From Niallia sp. NCCP-28 (GTDB taxonomy: Bacteria; Bacillota; Bacilli; Bacillales; Cytobacillaceae), in assembly GCF_023168165.1 (NCBI RefSeq), contig NZ_BQYJ01000005.1, positions 124,001 through 188,000 on the forward strand: DNA of 64,000 nt, in the 5' to 3' direction. The first letter of the stretch is position 1. The number at the start of each line of letters is the position of its first letter. This document shows, piece by piece, positions 63,011-64,000 of this stretch. The notes below the pieces were generated by a model. It was not told where the DNA came from and made no database searches. It was given only the letters and a program-made list of their open reading frames with translations. Made by a program: the position numbers and the translations under genes.

Positions 63011-63454
63011 ATATAGAAATAAAAAAATAATGCAGATTAAAGGATATCCTATCTAATAAACCTTTAATATGTTAGCTTAAAAAGAGTTTTCCTTTTTTTA
63101 ACACTATCCTTATAGAATAATATCAGAAATTTTATTTATTTTTATTAATTATGAATTTTGTGTGAATATTATCATACCTCTTTTCTACAAAAATAATCAA
63201 TACCTTCTATATACCAAATTAACGTTATATCTTCTTACAATATATCGATAATCCCTATAAAATAATTCTATTATTTCAATATACTTGTCACAACATCTAT
63301 CATTTCAACCAAAAGTCAACCAGTCCAAAAGACACTTGTAGATTTTTGTAGTTATTTTACAATGCGTTTTTTTCCTCATTCAAATAAACATCTTGTTATA
63401 ATTATGTTTTCATTATCTAACTAAATGTCATTTGTAGATTTTAGTATGTTTAAA

Positions 63455-63497
63455 AACAAAAAAATATAACAATTCTAGATTTCACTTGTTATATTTA
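63455..63497 (-). terminator. Terminator of the second SH3-like gene
   Basis: AAATATAACAA and TTGTTATATTT form an 11-bp perfect stem with a 13-nt loop. On the minus strand TTTTGTTTTT follows. Confidence 0.7.
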
Positions 63498-63643
63498 TTA
63501 ACATAAATTATATTGATAAATATATTTTTCTATTAAATTATTTTCATTGAGCAGAAAAATATTCCTTTCTTATATGTAATAGGGGCAGATGAAGTAGCTT
63601 TATCATTATGCTGCTAAACCTTTACAAAAAAAGATGAATCCTC

Positions 63644-63940
63644 TTAATAGTTCTTAGACTTTAAGCGGTTCATCACTTTCATTCTGATATGAGGGTCTGT
63701 CATTCTTTTTCTGGCTGCAAAAAATATATAGCCCAATTGATATCGCAAATCTTTTTTTTGTATAAATTCAGCATACTTAAACCCATCTGCACCAATATAG
63801 CGATGCTCATACCAGTCTGCAGCAGAGCGGTATACTACTAATTCTGTTCCAGCTTTTTCTAATAAGTGCACCTTGTTTGCATTTAATGAAGGCCTCTCAT
63901 AGGTATTTATATTTTTTCTTTTCGTTTTCATTTTTTTCAA
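63644..63940 (-). CDS. Small SH3-like protein, 98 aa (copy 2)
   Basis: The first 65 residues are a paralogue of the gene at 55917 (TYERPSLNANKV, GTELVVYRSAADWYEHRYIG, AEFIQKKDL). A basic helical tail of about 33 residues (FFAARKRMTDPHIRMKVMNR) is added. I use TTG 63940 as start, because AAGGGGGG lies 6 nt upstream and the product then begins like copy 1 (MKKxKTK); ATG 63931 is too far from this site. It overlaps the stop of the preceding gene by 3 nt. Confidence 0.6.
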   Translation of the reverse strand: MKKMKTKRKNINTYERPSLNANKVHLLEKAGTELVVYRSAADWYEHRYIGADGFKYAEFIQKKDLRYQLGYIFFAARKRMTDPHIRMKVMNRLKSKNY

Positions 63941-64000
63941 AGAATAGCCCCCCTTATTGATCGAGCCAATTTAAGCAATTTCTTCAAATCCTGTTTTTTT
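63937..64000 (-). CDS. C-terminal end of an upstream gene (partial)
   Basis: The minus-strand frame entering from the window edge reads KKQDLKKLLKLARSIRGAIL and stops at 63937-63939. Only about 20 residues are visible and no family can be named. Its stop overlaps the TTG start of the SH3-like gene, so the two form one operon. Confidence 0.5.
   Translation of the reverse strand, partial: KKQDLKKLLKLARSIRGAIL

Noticed and set aside
63330-63445. CRISPR-like direct repeats (TTGTAGATTTT twice)
   Set aside because: Only two diverged copies about 90 nt apart, no regular spacers and no cas genes.

Overview
The window is a stretch of a low-GC Firmicute chromosome, most likely a spore-forming Bacillaceae close to Bacillus/Niallia-type genomes. 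The grounds are TnrA with a TnrA box, the YkoEDC-TenA thiamine-precursor system under a TPP riboswitch, CotF-like spore coat proteins, an Ald/AdeR pair, AGGAGG-type ribosome binding sites and frequent TTG/GTG starts. Genus and species cannot be fixed from the sequence alone. No rRNA, tRNA, CRISPR array, prophage or intact transposase gene was seen.

Layout. 1-5.3 kb: cydA (5' end missing), cydB, cydD and cydC, encoding cytochrome bd oxidase and its ABC exporter. 5.5-11.5 kb: a stress-type SDR, an EbsC/YbaK-type deacylase, a methyltransferase, a thioredoxin-reductase-like flavoprotein, a split ThrE-type exporter, and tnrA. 11.5-18.7 kb: a worn region with a urease gamma-subunit relic, a BcrAB-like ABC exporter, ald-adeR, and a deletion scar joining the end of a GH4 glycosidase to a broken GntR/UTRA regulator. 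18.8-31 kb: an NMT1/SsuA-type ABC importer, a BASS-type symporter, a GNxxQAxG repeat protein, an NADH oxidase behind three Rex-like sites, a PfoR-type membrane protein behind a probable attenuator, a NiaP-like MFS protein and a MATE pump.

31-38 kb is a sugar-acid regulon. A TIM-barrel isomerase-like gene, kdgK, an MFS transporter and kdgA form one operon; a LacI-type (KdgR-like) regulator follows; then hxlA-hxlB (hexulose-phosphate synthase and isomerase). The kdg and hxl promoters have the same architecture: -35, 17-bp spacer, -10, then a shared operator. This ties the formaldehyde/RuMP enzymes to 2-keto-3-deoxygluconate catabolism and is the most distinctive system in the window.

38-51 kb: an ECF sigma factor with a DUF4179 membrane protein, pyruvate phosphate dikinase, TPP riboswitch-tenA-ykoE-ykoD-ykoC, a Rex-box-controlled lactate permease-lactate dehydrogenase operon, an alkyltransferase-like protein with Trp in place of the acceptor Cys, and two CotF-like proteins. 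51-64 kb: a FAD oxidoreductase, a dTDP-rhamnose operon (rmlD,B,C,A) with a glycosyltransferase and a small SH3-like protein, remnants of a sigma factor and perhaps of a glycosyltransferase, a complete branched-chain amino acid ABC importer (livKHMGF), and a second copy of the small SH3-like gene at the end.

Redox control is a theme: Rex-type sites precede both nox and lctP-ldh, and cydABDC is itself a typical Rex target, although its promoter lies outside the window. Two families of non-coding dispersed repeats occupy several intergenic gaps.
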